Assembly (NCBI GenBank): GCA_017308375.1
Contig: JAFKEW010000046.1
Coordinates: 22,275-86,274, forward strand
Length of the DNA stretch: 64,000 nucleotides
Source: Alphaproteobacteria bacterium
GTDB taxonomy: Bacteria > Pseudomonadota > Alphaproteobacteria > Micropepsales > Micropepsaceae
Direction of reading: 5' to 3'
Shown here: positions 25,332-37,191 of the stretch, piece after piece
Position numbering within the stretch: the stretch's first letter is position 1
How the letters are laid out: the number at the start of each line of letters is the position of its first letter
Made by a program: the position numbers and the translations under genes
Notes under the pieces: model-generated
What the model saw: only the letters and a program-made list of their open reading frames with translations
What the model was told of the DNA's origin: nothing
Database searches by the model: none

Positions 25332-25990
25332 GGGCTGGCGGCTGGGAAGCTGACTTTCGGCGCCGTCTCCGCGCCCGCGGTTGCGGCGAAGGGCTGCGCC
25401 GGTTTCTGGGAGCGGTAAAGCGTCGCCGCCCAGATCACGCCGGGAAAGGTGCGCAACTCCGTATTATACTGACGCACCGCTTCGTTGTAATCGCGCCGCG
25501 ACACGGCAATGCGGTTTTCGGTGCCTTCCAGTTGCGATTGCAGCGCAAGGAAATTCTGATTGGACTTCAGGTCCGGATAATTCTCGGTGACGGCCAGAAG
25601 CCGTCCCAACACGCCGGAAAGCCGGTTCTGCGCTTCCTCGAACTGTTTGAATTTTTCGGGATCGGTGATGGTGGAGGCATCGATTGTCACCTTCGTCGCC
25701 TCTGCCCGCGCCTTTACCACATCGGTCAGAACCGTGCGTTCCTGCTGGGCATAGCCTTGCACCGTGGCGACCAGATTGGGCACCAGATCGGCGCGGCGCT
25801 GATACTGGTTCTGTACATCGCCCCACGCCGCCTTCACCTGTTCGTCCTTGGTCGGAATCGTGTTGACGCCGCATCCCGCCAGGAAAACCGGCAACAGCAA
25901 AAGAATTGCCGCCCTGAGCAGGGTGCGGCTCGGTCCTCTTGCAATCGGTTTTCCCAATGGCGGCTCTATCGCAGGAATGCTGGCACCCAT
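25328..25990 (-). CDS. lemA: LemA family lipoprotein
   Basis: A 220-residue protein with a lipobox (LPVFLAGC) near residue 40 and the LemA helical-bundle pattern: KDEQVKAAWGDVQNQYQRR, DLVPNLVATVQGYAQQE, FEEAQNRLSGVLGRLL, NYPDLKSNQNFLALQ, EGTENRIAVSRRDYNEAV and YNTELRTFPGVIWA. Those motifs fix the family. LemA genes commonly stand next to TPM-domain genes, as here, where the next gene overlaps by 4 bases. The three products likely work at the envelope as one unit. The molecular function of LemA remains unsettled. Confidence 0.92.
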   Translation of the reverse strand: MGASIPAIEPPLGKPIARGPSRTLLRAAILLLLPVFLAGCGVNTIPTKDEQVKAAWGDVQNQYQRRADLVPNLVATVQGYAQQERTVLTDVVKARAEATKVTIDASTITDPEKFKQFEEAQNRLSGVLGRLLAVTENYPDLKSNQNFLALQSQLEGTENRIAVSRRDYNEAVRQYNTELRTFPGVIWAATLYRSQKPAQPFAATAGAETAPKVSFPAASP

Positions 25991-26073
25991 GTCGGTCCCC
26001 CATCTTGGTTAAGGTGGTCTGATCCTAACGGCTTCACACCGCTCTGCACAGGTGCTGCGAGCCCACTGCCCGC

Positions 26074-27675
26074 CTATCGTTCCGGCTTGATGCTGTGGTC
26101 GATCCACAGCCAGCGTGAGCGGTTGAAGTCGCGGATATTGGGAACCCAGCCGCGGACATAAGGTTGAACCAGATCGCGCGTCTTCATGAACAGGACCGGA
26201 ATGATCGCGTTATCGTTCAGGGCCAGTTGCTCGGCCTGGTTCAGCAATGCGCCCCGCTTGGCGGCGTCGCGCTCGTTCTGCGCCTGATGGATCAGGTCGT
26301 CGAAGGCCGGGTTGCTGTAGCGGCCGTAATTATTCCCGCTGCCGGTCACCAGCAGGTCGAGGAAATTCGACGCATCGTTGAAATCGGCGATCCAGGCCGC
26401 GAACGAAGTGTCGAAATCATGCACCTGCAAGCTGCGATAAAGCATCGGGGAATCGGTGCGCACGATGTCGATATCGACATAGATCGCGCGCAACATCGCC
26501 TGCAGCGCGGCTGCCGTGCGGCCGCCATCGGGGCTCGTTGTCGCCCGGTAGGTGGTGTGGAAATGCTTGTTCGGTCCATATCCCATCTCGGCCATCAGGG
26601 CGCGCGCCTTCTTGATCCGCGCCTCGTAAGGCATATCGCGGAAGGAGAGGTGTGCCGTGCCCGGATAATTCGCGATCCCCGGCGGCACAAAGGCATAGGC
26701 CGGCCGTTCGCCCAGCCGCATCACCTTGCCTGTCATCGCTTCGCGGTCGAAGGCAAGGCTCAGCGCCTCGCGCATTCGCGGATCGTTGAATGGCGGCCGT
26801 TTGAAATTGACCAGCATATAGGTCACGCCCAGATAGTCCGCCATCTGCAGGGTGTGCGGCATGTGCTTGCGCAGCCAGATGATCTCGGTGGCCGGCAGCG
26901 GGTTCTGGATGTCCAGCTCTCCCGCCCGCATCTGTTTCAGCGCGGCCTGGCTGTCCACGGTGGGGTAGTAATTCACCACTTCGATGCGCACGTCTTTCGC
27001 ATCGTAAAACCGCGGGTTCTTCACCAGCGTCAGATGGTCGTTCGGAACCCATGTCTTTGGAATGTAGGGGCCGTTCGCGACATAGTTCCTGGGCTGGGAC
27101 CAGGCATCGCCGAATTTCTCCACCGCGTGCCGCGGCACCGGGAACATCGTCTGATGCATCAGCAATTGCGGCAGATAGGGCGCCGGGTGCTCCAGATGCA
27201 GCACCAGCGTCTTGTCGTCGGGCGCTTCCGCGCCCAGCGCGGTGCCCGGCATCTTGCCCTGGTTGATGGCCTTCGCGTTCTTGATCACCCAGATGTTGTA
27301 GGCATAGGGCGCGGCGCGCTGCGGCTCCAGAAGGCGGCGATAGGCATAAACGAAATCATGCGCGGTCACCGGCACGCCGTCCGACCACTGATGATCGCGG
27401 ATGTGAAAGGTCCAGGTCAGGCCGTCGGGCGAAACGTCCCAGCTTGTTGCCGCGCCGGGAATGGGATCGCCGGCCGCATTTTCGGTGGCAAGGCCGACCA
27501 GAATATCACCCAGCACATTGGCTTCCGATGTCATGTCGATGTAATGCGGGTCCAGGCTTTTCAACTCCGCCCCGTTGCCGCGGTTCAATGTCATCGGCGC
27601 GTTGGTTTCGGCCTGCGAACAGGCCGCGACGGCGATGGCAACCACCATCAGCGCAAGAATCCGCAAACCCCGCAT
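26074..27675 (-). CDS. Oligopeptide ABC transporter substrate-binding lipoprotein (SBP family 5), copy 1
   Basis: A 533-residue periplasmic solute-binding protein of the OppA class, with lipobox VAIAVAAC (Cys19). Family signatures are LNRGNGAELKSLDPHYID at the mature N-terminus, LTWTFHIRDHQWSDGVPVTA, and FVYAYRRLLEP. Central EALSLAFDREAMTGKV and C-terminal FLDLLVTGSGNNYGRYSNPA complete the fold. It is the distal gene, 23 bases after a second, related binding protein (27699-29351). The matching permease/ATPase genes lie at 30161-33874 on the same strand, separated by one opposite-strand gene. Ligand is presumably an oligopeptide. Confidence 0.9.
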   Translation of the reverse strand: MRGLRILALMVVAIAVAACSQAETNAPMTLNRGNGAELKSLDPHYIDMTSEANVLGDILVGLATENAAGDPIPGAATSWDVSPDGLTWTFHIRDHQWSDGVPVTAHDFVYAYRRLLEPQRAAPYAYNIWVIKNAKAINQGKMPGTALGAEAPDDKTLVLHLEHPAPYLPQLLMHQTMFPVPRHAVEKFGDAWSQPRNYVANGPYIPKTWVPNDHLTLVKNPRFYDAKDVRIEVVNYYPTVDSQAALKQMRAGELDIQNPLPATEIIWLRKHMPHTLQMADYLGVTYMLVNFKRPPFNDPRMREALSLAFDREAMTGKVMRLGERPAYAFVPPGIANYPGTAHLSFRDMPYEARIKKARALMAEMGYGPNKHFHTTYRATTSPDGGRTAAALQAMLRAIYVDIDIVRTDSPMLYRSLQVHDFDTSFAAWIADFNDASNFLDLLVTGSGNNYGRYSNPAFDDLIHQAQNERDAAKRGALLNQAEQLALNDNAIIPVLFMKTRDLVQPYVRGWVPNIRDFNRSRWLWIDHSIKPER

Positions 27676-27698
27676 GGATCGTGTCTCCTTGTACCCGG

Positions 27699-29351
27699 TC
27701 AGGAAAGCGCGCCGTCGCGCGCGAGTGAGAGATAGCGTGTGCGATTGATGTCGGCGGGGTTGTCGATCCAGCCTTTGACGCTTTTCGCCACCAGCCCGCG
27801 CGACGCGCCGAAATAGACGGGTGCCACCGCCACATCGTCCAGCATCACCTGTTCCGCCTGCTCCAGAAGAATGGCGCGCTGCATGGTTTCGCGCGCCCGG
27901 TCGGATTGCGCGATCAGGTTGTCAAAGCGCGGGTTCGAATAGCGGCCATAGTTCACATCGTGCGATGACGTTTCACAGATGTGGAGATAGTTCCGCGCAT
28001 CGCGGTAATCGGCGACCCATCCTGCCCAGGCGACGCTGAAATCCTGTTTGCGCAATCGCGTGTAGTGCGCGCTGTCTTCGGCGGCGAGAAGCTTGGCCTC
28101 CGCGCCGATATTTTCCCACATCGCCTGAAGGGCGGCGGCAACCAGCTTCGCATCCGTCTGCGCCGGGAAGGAAAATTCGAATTTCAGGGGTTTTCCGGGG
28201 CCGAAGCCCGCCTCGGCCAGAAGCGCCCTGGCTTTTGCAATGCGTTCGGCCATTGCCATGTTGCGGAATTTGATCTGCGCGCGCGCCGGGTATCCCGGCA
28301 TATGCGGCGGCACCAATGCGTAAGCCGGCCGTTCGCCCGCGTGCATCACGCGGCGCGCGATGATGTCGCGATCGACCGCCATCGACAGCGCGGTGCGGAC
28401 GCGCACATCGTCAAACGGTTTGCGGGTGAAATTGAACAGCGCATATTGGGTCAGGATGAAGGGGGCGAGGTGAAGGGCTTCCGGCATGTTCACCCTCAGC
28501 CAGGCGATCTCCTGCGACGGCACGCTGTTGTTGATGTCCAGTTCGCCGGCGCGGAAGCGTTTCAGCGCGGTGGCGAAATCGGGGACGGGATGATACAGCA
28601 CCCGCTCGATCGCGACCTTTTCCGCTTCATAGAAATGCGGATTTTTGATCAGCTCCACCTGGCTGTTCGGCACCCAGGCCTTCAGCGTGTAAGCCCCGTT
28701 GGTGGCGATGTTTGCGGGCGCCGTCCACGCATCGCCATACTTCTCCACGATGTGGCGCGGCACCGCGAAGCTGACGAAATGCGTCAGCAGGTAACGCAGG
28801 TATGGCACCTGATATTCGAAATCGATCCGCACCACCCGTGGCCCGCGGGCGTGAATGCCGAGTTTCTCCACCGCCATTTCGCCCCCATGCACGGCCTTCG
28901 CGTTTTTCACGGGGTAGAGGATGCTCGCATATTGCGAGCCCGTTTTTGGCGATAGCGCGCGGCGGAAGGAATAGACGAAATCGTCCGCGCTCACCGGCGT
29001 GCCGTCCGACCATTTGTGATCGCGCAAGGTGAAGGTGTAGCGGGTGCCGTCCGCGTTCTGCACAAAGTTTCGCGCCGCGCCCTGCACAGCATCGCCGGCC
29101 GCGTTCTCCGTCATCAGGCCGATGAACATGTCGCCGATGATGTTGGCTTCGTAAGGTGTGGTGGCCCGATGCGGGTCCAGTGTCTCAGGCTCGGCCGCGT
29201 TGCCGCGATGCAGCGTCTTGCTGTCCGCGGGCGCCGGCTTCGCCTCGGTTTTGGCCGCGCGGCGAAAGGCGAAAACGGATGTCCCGGCGATTGTCAGGGC
29301 GCCCGCACCGATCAGGCCGCGCCGTGTCCATTTCAGTCGCCGTTCATTCAT
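27699..29351 (-). CDS. Oligopeptide ABC transporter substrate-binding protein (SBP family 5), copy 2, twin-arginine-like signal
   Basis: A 550-residue paralogue of the next gene, sharing LHRGNAAEPETLDPHRATT, TFTLRDHKWSDGTPVSADDF and HDVNYGRYSNPRFDNLIAQ. The N-terminus from the ATG at 29351, MNERRLKWTRRGLIGAGAL, has paired arginines before a short hydrophobic run and no lipobox Cys, so Tat export as a soluble protein is plausible, in contrast to the lipoprotein copy. An in-frame ATG at 29360 is an alternative start; the frame extends further to 29447 without signal features. Having one anchored and one free binding protein for a single transporter would widen peptide range (inference). Confidence 0.88.
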   Translation of the reverse strand: MNERRLKWTRRGLIGAGALTIAGTSVFAFRRAAKTEAKPAPADSKTLHRGNAAEPETLDPHRATTPYEANIIGDMFIGLMTENAAGDAVQGAARNFVQNADGTRYTFTLRDHKWSDGTPVSADDFVYSFRRALSPKTGSQYASILYPVKNAKAVHGGEMAVEKLGIHARGPRVVRIDFEYQVPYLRYLLTHFVSFAVPRHIVEKYGDAWTAPANIATNGAYTLKAWVPNSQVELIKNPHFYEAEKVAIERVLYHPVPDFATALKRFRAGELDINNSVPSQEIAWLRVNMPEALHLAPFILTQYALFNFTRKPFDDVRVRTALSMAVDRDIIARRVMHAGERPAYALVPPHMPGYPARAQIKFRNMAMAERIAKARALLAEAGFGPGKPLKFEFSFPAQTDAKLVAAALQAMWENIGAEAKLLAAEDSAHYTRLRKQDFSVAWAGWVADYRDARNYLHICETSSHDVNYGRYSNPRFDNLIAQSDRARETMQRAILLEQAEQVMLDDVAVAPVYFGASRGLVAKSVKGWIDNPADINRTRYLSLARDGALS

Positions 29352-29535
29352 TCGTGTCATCTCTCTGGCTTCCGCTGCGGGCAGAAGGTTTCCGGGCTGC
29401 CGGGCCGGTGAATTTTCGCGCTCTGCTTGCCCCGCGGGCTCCGCCAAGCCATATCATATTCGTGCGCGCCGGGGACCTTAGAAACGGGTTCCGCCCGGCC
29501 TTTCAAGCCGCATTGCAAAAGGGGATGAACACCTG

Positions 29536-30135
29536 ATGAACCGGACCTTTCTGCTGGCTTTGTCACTGGGCGTTTTCCTTGGGCCGGCGGCCGCTTCTGC
29601 CGGCCCGCGTGACGATGTGCTGCAGGCTTTGGGCAAATGTGCGGCCATCGCCGAATCATCGGCGCGGCTTTCCTGCTATGATGGGCTTGCCCCCCAGTTG
29701 AGGGCCGCCCTGGCCACCGCACCGGCCCGGTTTTCCGGCGCGCCGTCGCTGGAACAGCAGAAATCCTGGTTCGGCTTCAGTCTGGACAGCCTGTTCGGCG
29801 GTGGCGAAGCGCCGCAATCGACGCCGGCGCAGTTTGGCGGCGAACGGGTGCCGGAAGCGGCCAAACCGGCCGAAACGGCGGCGCCCGCCCCGCCGCCGCG
29901 GCTGGACAGCATCACGGCCAAGCTCAGCGAATACGCCAAGACGCCGTTCGGAAAATTCATCGTCTTTCTCGACAATGGCCAGGTCTGGCGCCAGCTTCAG
30001 GGCGATTCGGGCGAGGCGCGCTTCCGCCGCACCGCGACGGACAACACCGTCACGATCAGCCGCGCGATTTTCGGCAGTTACACGCTGAAGCTGAACGACA
30101 GCAATAAAACCTACAAGGTGGAACGGCTGAAATAA
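29536..30135 (+). CDS. Secreted protein of unknown function, 199 residues
   Basis: It has a Sec signal (LLALSLGVFLGPAAASA), an N-terminal helical piece with an invariant-looking ARLSCYDGLA motif, a Pro/Ala-rich linker at about residues 90-125, and a C-terminal beta-rich region: FIVFLDNGQVWRQLQGD, then FRRTATDNTVTISRAIFGSY and KTYKVERLK. The CYD-type N-terminal motif with a 'FLDNGQVWRQ' tail occurs in small alphaproteobacterial secreted proteins without a known role. The gene is inserted between the peptide transporter genes on the opposite strand, convergent with the oppDF gene. Confidence 0.7.
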   Translation: MNRTFLLALSLGVFLGPAAASAGPRDDVLQALGKCAAIAESSARLSCYDGLAPQLRAALATAPARFSGAPSLEQQKSWFGFSLDSLFGGGEAPQSTPAQFGGERVPEAAKPAETAAPAPPPRLDSITAKLSEYAKTPFGKFIVFLDNGQVWRQLQGDSGEARFRRTATDNTVTISRAIFGSYTLKLNDSNKTYKVERLK

Positions 30136-30160
30136 CGTCCGCCGAAATAACGTCTGCCAC

Positions 30161-31993
<1,833 letters not shown>

Positions 31994-31994
31994 T

Positions 31995-32933
31995 TCAGCG
32001 GTCCTTCGGGTCCAGCGCGTCGCGAAGCCCGTCGCCGATGAAGTTGAAGCAGAACAGCGTCACCGCCATGAACAGGGCCGGAAAGATCAGCATCCACGGG
32101 GCGGTCACCATCTGGTTCGCCCCTTCGGAGATCAGTACGCCCCAGCTTGTCAGCGGCTCGCGAATGCCAAGACCGAGGAAGGAGAGAAAGCTCTCCGCCA
32201 GAATGACGGAGGGGATGGTCAGCGTGACATAGATGATCACCGGCCCGATCACGTTCGGAATGATGTGGCGGGTGATGATGCCGAAACGGCTGACACCGGC
32301 GGCGTGTGCGGCCTCGATGAATTCCTTCTGTTTGATGGAAAGCGTCTGCCCGCGCACGATCCGCGCCATGGTCAGCCATTCCACCGCGCCGATGGCGACA
32401 AACAGAAGGATGAAATTGCGGTTGAATATCACCATCAGGATGATGACGAAAAAGATGAAGGGCAGGGAGTAGAGCACATCCACCACCCGCATCATCAGGT
32501 TGTCGGTCGTCCCGCCGATGAAGCCCGCGGTGGCGCCATAAATCACCCCGATCACCAGGCTGACGAATGTTGCCACCAGCCCCACGGCCAGCGATACCCG
32601 CGCGCCATAAAGCGTGCGCACGAACAGGTCGCGCCCCACGGGGTCGGTGCCGAACCAGTGCGTGCCGCCGGCATGGCACAGCACGTCGGGGTCGGGCCAC
32701 CAATTGGGCGCACACGACACCACGCTGTAATCGATAGCATCGAAGGGATATTGCGAAAGCGCGGGCGCGAATATCGCCATCAATGCGATGACGGTCAGGA
32801 TCACGATGCTGGCCAGCGCCGCCTTGTTCTGGAACAGCCGCCGCCTTGCGTCTACCCACAGGCTGCGGCCGCGCACGGTCTGCGCCTCGATCATGGCCTG
32901 TGTGTTGGCGGTGGATCCGGTCGCGATCATCAA
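31995..32933 (-). CDS. oppC: Oligopeptide ABC transporter permease (OppC type)
   Basis: A 312-residue inner-membrane protein with the OppC N-terminal segment ([22 protein letters not shown]) and about six membrane spans. The large periplasmic insertion [24 protein letters not shown] is diagnostic for OppC/DppC permeases, and [21 protein letters not shown] is the cytoplasmic EAA loop that docks the ATPase. Its start overlaps the oppB stop by 4 bases and its stop is directly before the fused ATPase gene. Membrane topology and length match the family. Confidence 0.93.
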   Translation of the reverse strand: MMIATGSTANTQAMIEAQTVRGRSLWVDARRRLFQNKAALASIVILTVIALMAIFAPALSQYPFDAIDYSVVSCAPNWWPDPDVLCHAGGTHWFGTDPVGRDLFVRTLYGARVSLAVGLVATFVSLVIGVIYGATAGFIGGTTDNLMMRVVDVLYSLPFIFFVIILMVIFNRNFILLFVAIGAVEWLTMARIVRGQTLSIKQKEFIEAAHAAGVSRFGIITRHIIPNVIGPVIIYVTLTIPSVILAESFLSFLGLGIREPLTSWGVLISEGANQMVTAPWMLIFPALFMAVTLFCFNFIGDGLRDALDPKDR

Positions 32934-33874
32934 TCGTACCTCACCCGCGGGTCCAGCACGGCATAAAGCAGGTCGGCGATCAGGTTCAGCACGACAATCA
33001 GCACCGCGTAGACAATCACCACCCCCAGAACCAGGGTGTAGTCGCGGTTCAGCGCGCCATTGACGAAGTAGCGCCCGATTCCCGGCAGGCCGAAAATCGT
33101 CTCCACGATTAGCGATCCGGTCAGAAGGGCGGCAATCGCGGGCCCGAGATAGCTGACCAGCGGCAGCAATCCCGCGCGCAGCGCATGGCGGATGACGACC
33201 ATATGGCCGGGCAGGCCCTTGGCGCGCGCGGTGCGGACATAGTTGGAATGCAGCACTTCCACCATGTTGCCGCGCACCAGCCGCGCGACAATCGCGATCT
33301 GCGGCAGCGCCAGCACGAAGACCGGCAGGATCATGTTCTGGAAGGCGCCGTTGTTCCAGCCCGCAACCGGCAGGGTTACGTCATAGCCGAACAGGTTCAG
33401 GCCGTAGACTCCGAAGATCATGGTCAGGATCGGCGCGGTCACGAAGGTGGGTATGGTGATGCCGATCATCGCAATCGTCATCACGCCGTAATCGGCCGCG
33501 CGGTTCTGGTAAAGTGCGGCGAGAACGCCCAGCAACACACCGAAGAAAATCGCCAGCACCATGGCGCTCAGGCCAAGCTTCGCGCTGACCGGCACGCCTT
33601 CGGCCAGCAATTCGTTGACCGTGAAATCCCGGTTCTTGAACGACGGGCCAAGGTCGAAATGGGCCAGCCGTTCCAGGTAGAGCCCGTATTGCACGTAAAG
33701 CGGCTTGTCGAGGTTGTAGGCCTTCTCGATGTTGTGCTCGATCTCGGGCGGCAGGGCGCGCTGACTGTCGAACGGGCCGCCCGGCGCCAGCCGCATCATG
33801 AAAAAGGCCAGTGTGATGATGATGAATATGGTGGGAATCGCGCCCAGCACACGCTTGATGGCGTAAGACAGCAT
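32930..33874 (-). CDS. oppB: Oligopeptide ABC transporter permease (OppB type)
   Basis: A 314-residue inner-membrane permease. The opening MLSYAIKRVLGAIPTIFIII is the standard OppB N-terminus, followed by a periplasmic region with PGGPFDSQRALPPEI and five further membrane segments; EVLHSNYVRTARAKGLPG is the EAA loop. First gene of the oppB-oppC-oppDF operon on the minus strand. The 244 bases upstream to 34119 hold the probable promoter; I could not fix its elements. With OppC it forms the transmembrane channel. Confidence 0.93.
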   Translation of the reverse strand: MLSYAIKRVLGAIPTIFIIITLAFFMMRLAPGGPFDSQRALPPEIEHNIEKAYNLDKPLYVQYGLYLERLAHFDLGPSFKNRDFTVNELLAEGVPVSAKLGLSAMVLAIFFGVLLGVLAALYQNRAADYGVMTIAMIGITIPTFVTAPILTMIFGVYGLNLFGYDVTLPVAGWNNGAFQNMILPVFVLALPQIAIVARLVRGNMVEVLHSNYVRTARAKGLPGHMVVIRHALRAGLLPLVSYLGPAIAALLTGSLIVETIFGLPGIGRYFVNGALNRDYTLVLGVVIVYAVLIVVLNLIADLLYAVLDPRVRYD

Positions 33875-34118
33875 CGATGCCCGGTAGCCCCACCCTGTCC
33901 CCGCTCGGGACTTGAAACAACCTTCACGAGCGCCGGACCCAAGTCAATGCGCTGTGCGCCGGATACGATATTTCTATACGAACATTTCTTAAAAGCGCGC
34001 GTGGCGGTAACTTCCAGCCATGAACCTTATGGCACCCGCCGTGCCGGAGGGGGCTTGTCTCCCGCCGTATCCTTCATGATTCGTGCAAGCTGCGGCCCAG
34101 AATGCGGCAATCTCCGGT

Positions 34119-35237
34119 TCAGGGTTTGTGGGCGGTGTCTTCCTTGTCGCACCAGGCCTGCCAGAGCGGTGCGATCCGGGCCGCATTCGCGTGCCACCAC
34201 GCGTCGTCGATGCGGAAGGCGGTTTTGAAGTTTTCCGGCGCCGTCGGCAGATAGGGCCGCATGGCGATTTTCAGATCCGGGTTTTCACCCACCAGTGGAA
34301 GGGCCGAACGGCGTGCCGGCCCATAAGGAACCCACGCCGCCATTCGGGCGAGTTGCGGCGCCCCGGTCGCAAAGCGAATGAAGTCCTTCGCCATTGCCTG
34401 ACGCGGACTGCCTTTCGGGATCGCGAAGACATCGAATTCATAAAGCTGCCGGTCCCAGATGGGGGCGATCTGATCTCCCGCCATCGCGGCGTCGAAGACG
34501 GTGCCGTTCAACATGGTGGTCATGCGCACCTGGCCGCTTTGCAGCAGGTTGCGGGGTTCGGCGGGGCTATTCCACCACACGATCGCACCGCGGATCGTGT
34601 CCAGTTTCGCGAACGCGCGCGCGACGCCTTGCGGCGTTTGCAATGTGCGGTAGACCGCATCCGGCGCCACGCCGTCGGCCAGAAGCGCCAGTTCCAGATT
34701 GAATTTCGCGGCTCTGCGCGACAGGCCGCGCGGCCCCGGAAAGCGTGCGGTATCGAAGAAATCCGCAAGCGTGGCGGGCTTCGGTTCGCCGAAACGGTCA
34801 GCCCGATAGGCGATGATCTGGCTGTAGACGATGCTTCCGATCCAGCAGGGGCCGATGGCGCCTGGCACGAAATCCTCTTTGGCCGGTTTTCCCTGGGGAC
34901 TCTCTGCCAGAATCGCTGGATCGAATTTTTCCAGAAGGCCGCTATCGCATGCCGCCACCGCATCGGGCAGCTCAAGGTCCACCACATTCCAGGCATAATG
35001 CCCGCTCTCGACCTGGCGTTTCAGCGCACCCAGCCCGCCGTCATGATCGGCAATGCGCACCGTTGCCCGATGCGTTTCCATATAGGGGCGGAACATCGCG
35101 TTGGCCTGGGCGCGGCCGTAAGGCCCTGCCCATGTCGCCACATTAAGAACGGGCGGCGGCTGGCTCATCCACCACAGCAAGGCGGCAGCCGAAAGAAAAA
35201 TCACAAGCCCCGCCAACATGAAAACGCGCCAGTTCAT
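34119..35237 (-). CDS. Extracellular solute-binding protein (spermidine/putrescine PotD-like, family 1), orphan
   Basis: A 372-residue binding protein with an uncleaved or signal-type N-terminal hydrophobic segment (VFMLAGLVIFLSAAALLWWM). The mature part begins PPVLNVATWAGPYGRAQ, as in polyamine-type binding proteins (compare YNWxxY), with GHYAWNVVDLELPDAVAAC and the late MAKDFIRFATGAPQLARMA. No permease or ATPase of that class is next to it. Instead its ATG overlaps the stop of an AsmA gene by 4 bases, so the two are translationally coupled. A long uncleaved helix would tether it to the inner membrane. The ligand is unknown. Confidence 0.8.
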   Translation of the reverse strand: MNWRVFMLAGLVIFLSAAALLWWMSQPPPVLNVATWAGPYGRAQANAMFRPYMETHRATVRIADHDGGLGALKRQVESGHYAWNVVDLELPDAVAACDSGLLEKFDPAILAESPQGKPAKEDFVPGAIGPCWIGSIVYSQIIAYRADRFGEPKPATLADFFDTARFPGPRGLSRRAAKFNLELALLADGVAPDAVYRTLQTPQGVARAFAKLDTIRGAIVWWNSPAEPRNLLQSGQVRMTTMLNGTVFDAAMAGDQIAPIWDRQLYEFDVFAIPKGSPRQAMAKDFIRFATGAPQLARMAAWVPYGPARRSALPLVGENPDLKIAMRPYLPTAPENFKTAFRIDDAWWHANAARIAPLWQAWCDKEDTAHKP

Positions 35238-37027
35238 GGGCCGGGTTTTGCGTCATGCGTCCGTGGTTCGGGGGTATAACGAAGGCTGCTCCACGGCCCG
35301 CCGATGCGATAGGGCTGGGCAAAATCGGCGATGTCGTTGCGGGGCCGTTCATCCATGACGAGCCGCGTGCGCGAACGGATGCCAAGGTCGATGGTCCGTG
35401 TGCCAAGGCCGATATGCCCTTCGCCCTTGATCTCGGTCACGCCGCTCGACAACTGCAGATCGTCCGTGGTCAGCACGCCGCGTGCAATCGAAAACGATGC
35501 CCCCATGGTGTCGAACGGTGTGATGGCGGCGGACCAGTTCGCGGGCGCTGCCGGGCCGAAATGGATCATCCGCCCCATCGCTTCCAGATCGCTGCCGGTC
35601 ACCCGGCCGTTGCGCAGCAGGACGGTACCGCGCCCGGAAATGGCGGCCATGGTTTGCGCCCGGCTGGCACCGGCGGTGCTGGATTCGAAATTCAGCGTCA
35701 TGGTGCCGTCCAGTCCGCCGGCATCCAGCGCATCGCGCAGGAACGGTTTGGCCGCCACGCCCGAAAGTGCCACGCGGCCGCGATAGGCGGGAACCTTTCC
35801 GTTTGTGTCGATACGCAGTTCCGCCGTGCCGCGCCCGCCATAAAGCGACAGGGCGGGGAAACGCACATTCAGCACCGAATCTTTCAGCGTGGCATCGAAG
35901 GCCGCCTTGTCGATGGTCACGCCTTCGAACGACAGCGGCCCGGATTCCACATGCAGATCCGCCGCGAACAGTTTGAGCAGCGAAAGGTTCACCGGCACGG
36001 TGTTCCAGCCGTCGTGGGCGGGCCGTGCCTTCGCGCCCGGCGGCGTGACATAGGGGTCGAGCACGGCGTGGTCGAGTGTCAGCCGGCCGTGGATCACCGG
36101 CACCGCCTCGTGGGCGTCGATCACCATGTCGCCCTGCAGGGTCGATTCATCCAGCGCCATGGTCAGTTTCGACAGCGCGATCATCCAGCCGTCGAAATGC
36201 AGTTGCGCTTCGATCGACAATGGCTCCAGTCCGCCGCCCGGCGGCAGCCTGTGTCCGCGCCACGCCGCCAGCCGCCGCAAGGACGGCGTGTTCAGTTTCA
36301 GCCGCCCCACCGCCGGGCCGTTCAGCATCATCGCGCCCTTGAAACTCGCCTGCAGCAGATCGGATGTGATGGAGAGATCGACCGGCGTCGATTTCCCCAC
36401 CAGAAGCGCGCCCGGTGCGGGAAGCCGCACGTCGAAGGCGATATGCTCCGCCCCCTGGCGCAGCGTGCCGTCCAGCGTCAGCGCGCGGCCGAGCCAGACA
36501 AGCGTCGCATCCACGTCCTCGATTGCGGCGTGGGTCTGCCAATGGGCGTTGTCATAATAGACCCGGCCATCTTCGATCTTCACTTGCGCGACCGATGTCC
36601 GCATCCAGCCGAAGGCGGAATCGCCCGCGTGATTGCGCGCGCCTTCCAGTTGCCAGTTGGGTTTGCCGTCGCGGTCCACCCTCAGGTGAATCACCGGCCG
36701 CTCCATCGCCACATTGGAAAGCGCGATCCGCCCGGTGAACAGCGGCCAGAACTGGGCGGTGATGTGCAGATTACCGATCTCGGCCAGCGGCGGTCCGACT
36801 GCGCCCTTCCGGGTGGCCAGCCGCACGTCTTCGGCCTGGATTCCCGGCTCAGGCAACAGGGTCAGGCTCATCGGCCCTGCAATGGTCACCGGCCGCCCCA
36901 TGGCACGGCTCAATTCCGCCTCCACCTGTCCCCGCCAGGCCGACGCGGGAACTAGGAACGGCGCTGCCAGCACCAGAATCAGCACGGCCGCGGCGGCGAT
37001 CAGCAGGTTTCGGAAAAGTGGAGTCAT
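35234..37027 (-). CDS. AsmA family inner-membrane protein
   Basis: A 597-residue bridge-type protein of the AsmA family. The start at 37027 (MTPLFRNLLIAAAAVLILVLAAP) puts the membrane anchor at the N-terminus; the frame also allows a start at 37075. The AsmA N-terminal signature is complete: VEAELSRAMGRPVTIAGPMS and LRLDRDG-type HLRVDRDGKPNWQLEGAR. The C-terminal third has LNFESSTAGASRAQTMAAI, the conserved GRGTVLLRNGRVTGSDLEAM segment and DLGIRSRTRL. Members shuttle lipids or affect outer-membrane assembly. It is the first gene of a two-gene unit with the solute-binding protein, overlapping it by 4 bases. Confidence 0.88.
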   Translation of the reverse strand: MTPLFRNLLIAAAAVLILVLAAPFLVPASAWRGQVEAELSRAMGRPVTIAGPMSLTLLPEPGIQAEDVRLATRKGAVGPPLAEIGNLHITAQFWPLFTGRIALSNVAMERPVIHLRVDRDGKPNWQLEGARNHAGDSAFGWMRTSVAQVKIEDGRVYYDNAHWQTHAAIEDVDATLVWLGRALTLDGTLRQGAEHIAFDVRLPAPGALLVGKSTPVDLSITSDLLQASFKGAMMLNGPAVGRLKLNTPSLRRLAAWRGHRLPPGGGLEPLSIEAQLHFDGWMIALSKLTMALDESTLQGDMVIDAHEAVPVIHGRLTLDHAVLDPYVTPPGAKARPAHDGWNTVPVNLSLLKLFAADLHVESGPLSFEGVTIDKAAFDATLKDSVLNVRFPALSLYGGRGTAELRIDTNGKVPAYRGRVALSGVAAKPFLRDALDAGGLDGTMTLNFESSTAGASRAQTMAAISGRGTVLLRNGRVTGSDLEAMGRMIHFGPAAPANWSAAITPFDTMGASFSIARGVLTTDDLQLSSGVTEIKGEGHIGLGTRTIDLGIRSRTRLVMDERPRNDIADFAQPYRIGGPWSSLRYTPEPRTHDAKPGP

Positions 37028-37191
37028 GCGATGGCGTGGGCTGGCTGCAGGCAATGATAATACAGTCCCTGTCATGATGCCCCGCCCTGTATTTGGCCGG
37101 CTTGCATTTGGGGGTTGGGCCTCATAGGGTCCGGCCCGCTTGGACGGCTGTTTTCGCTGGCGGCTGTTTCAAGGATAGCGGGCTTGGATGT

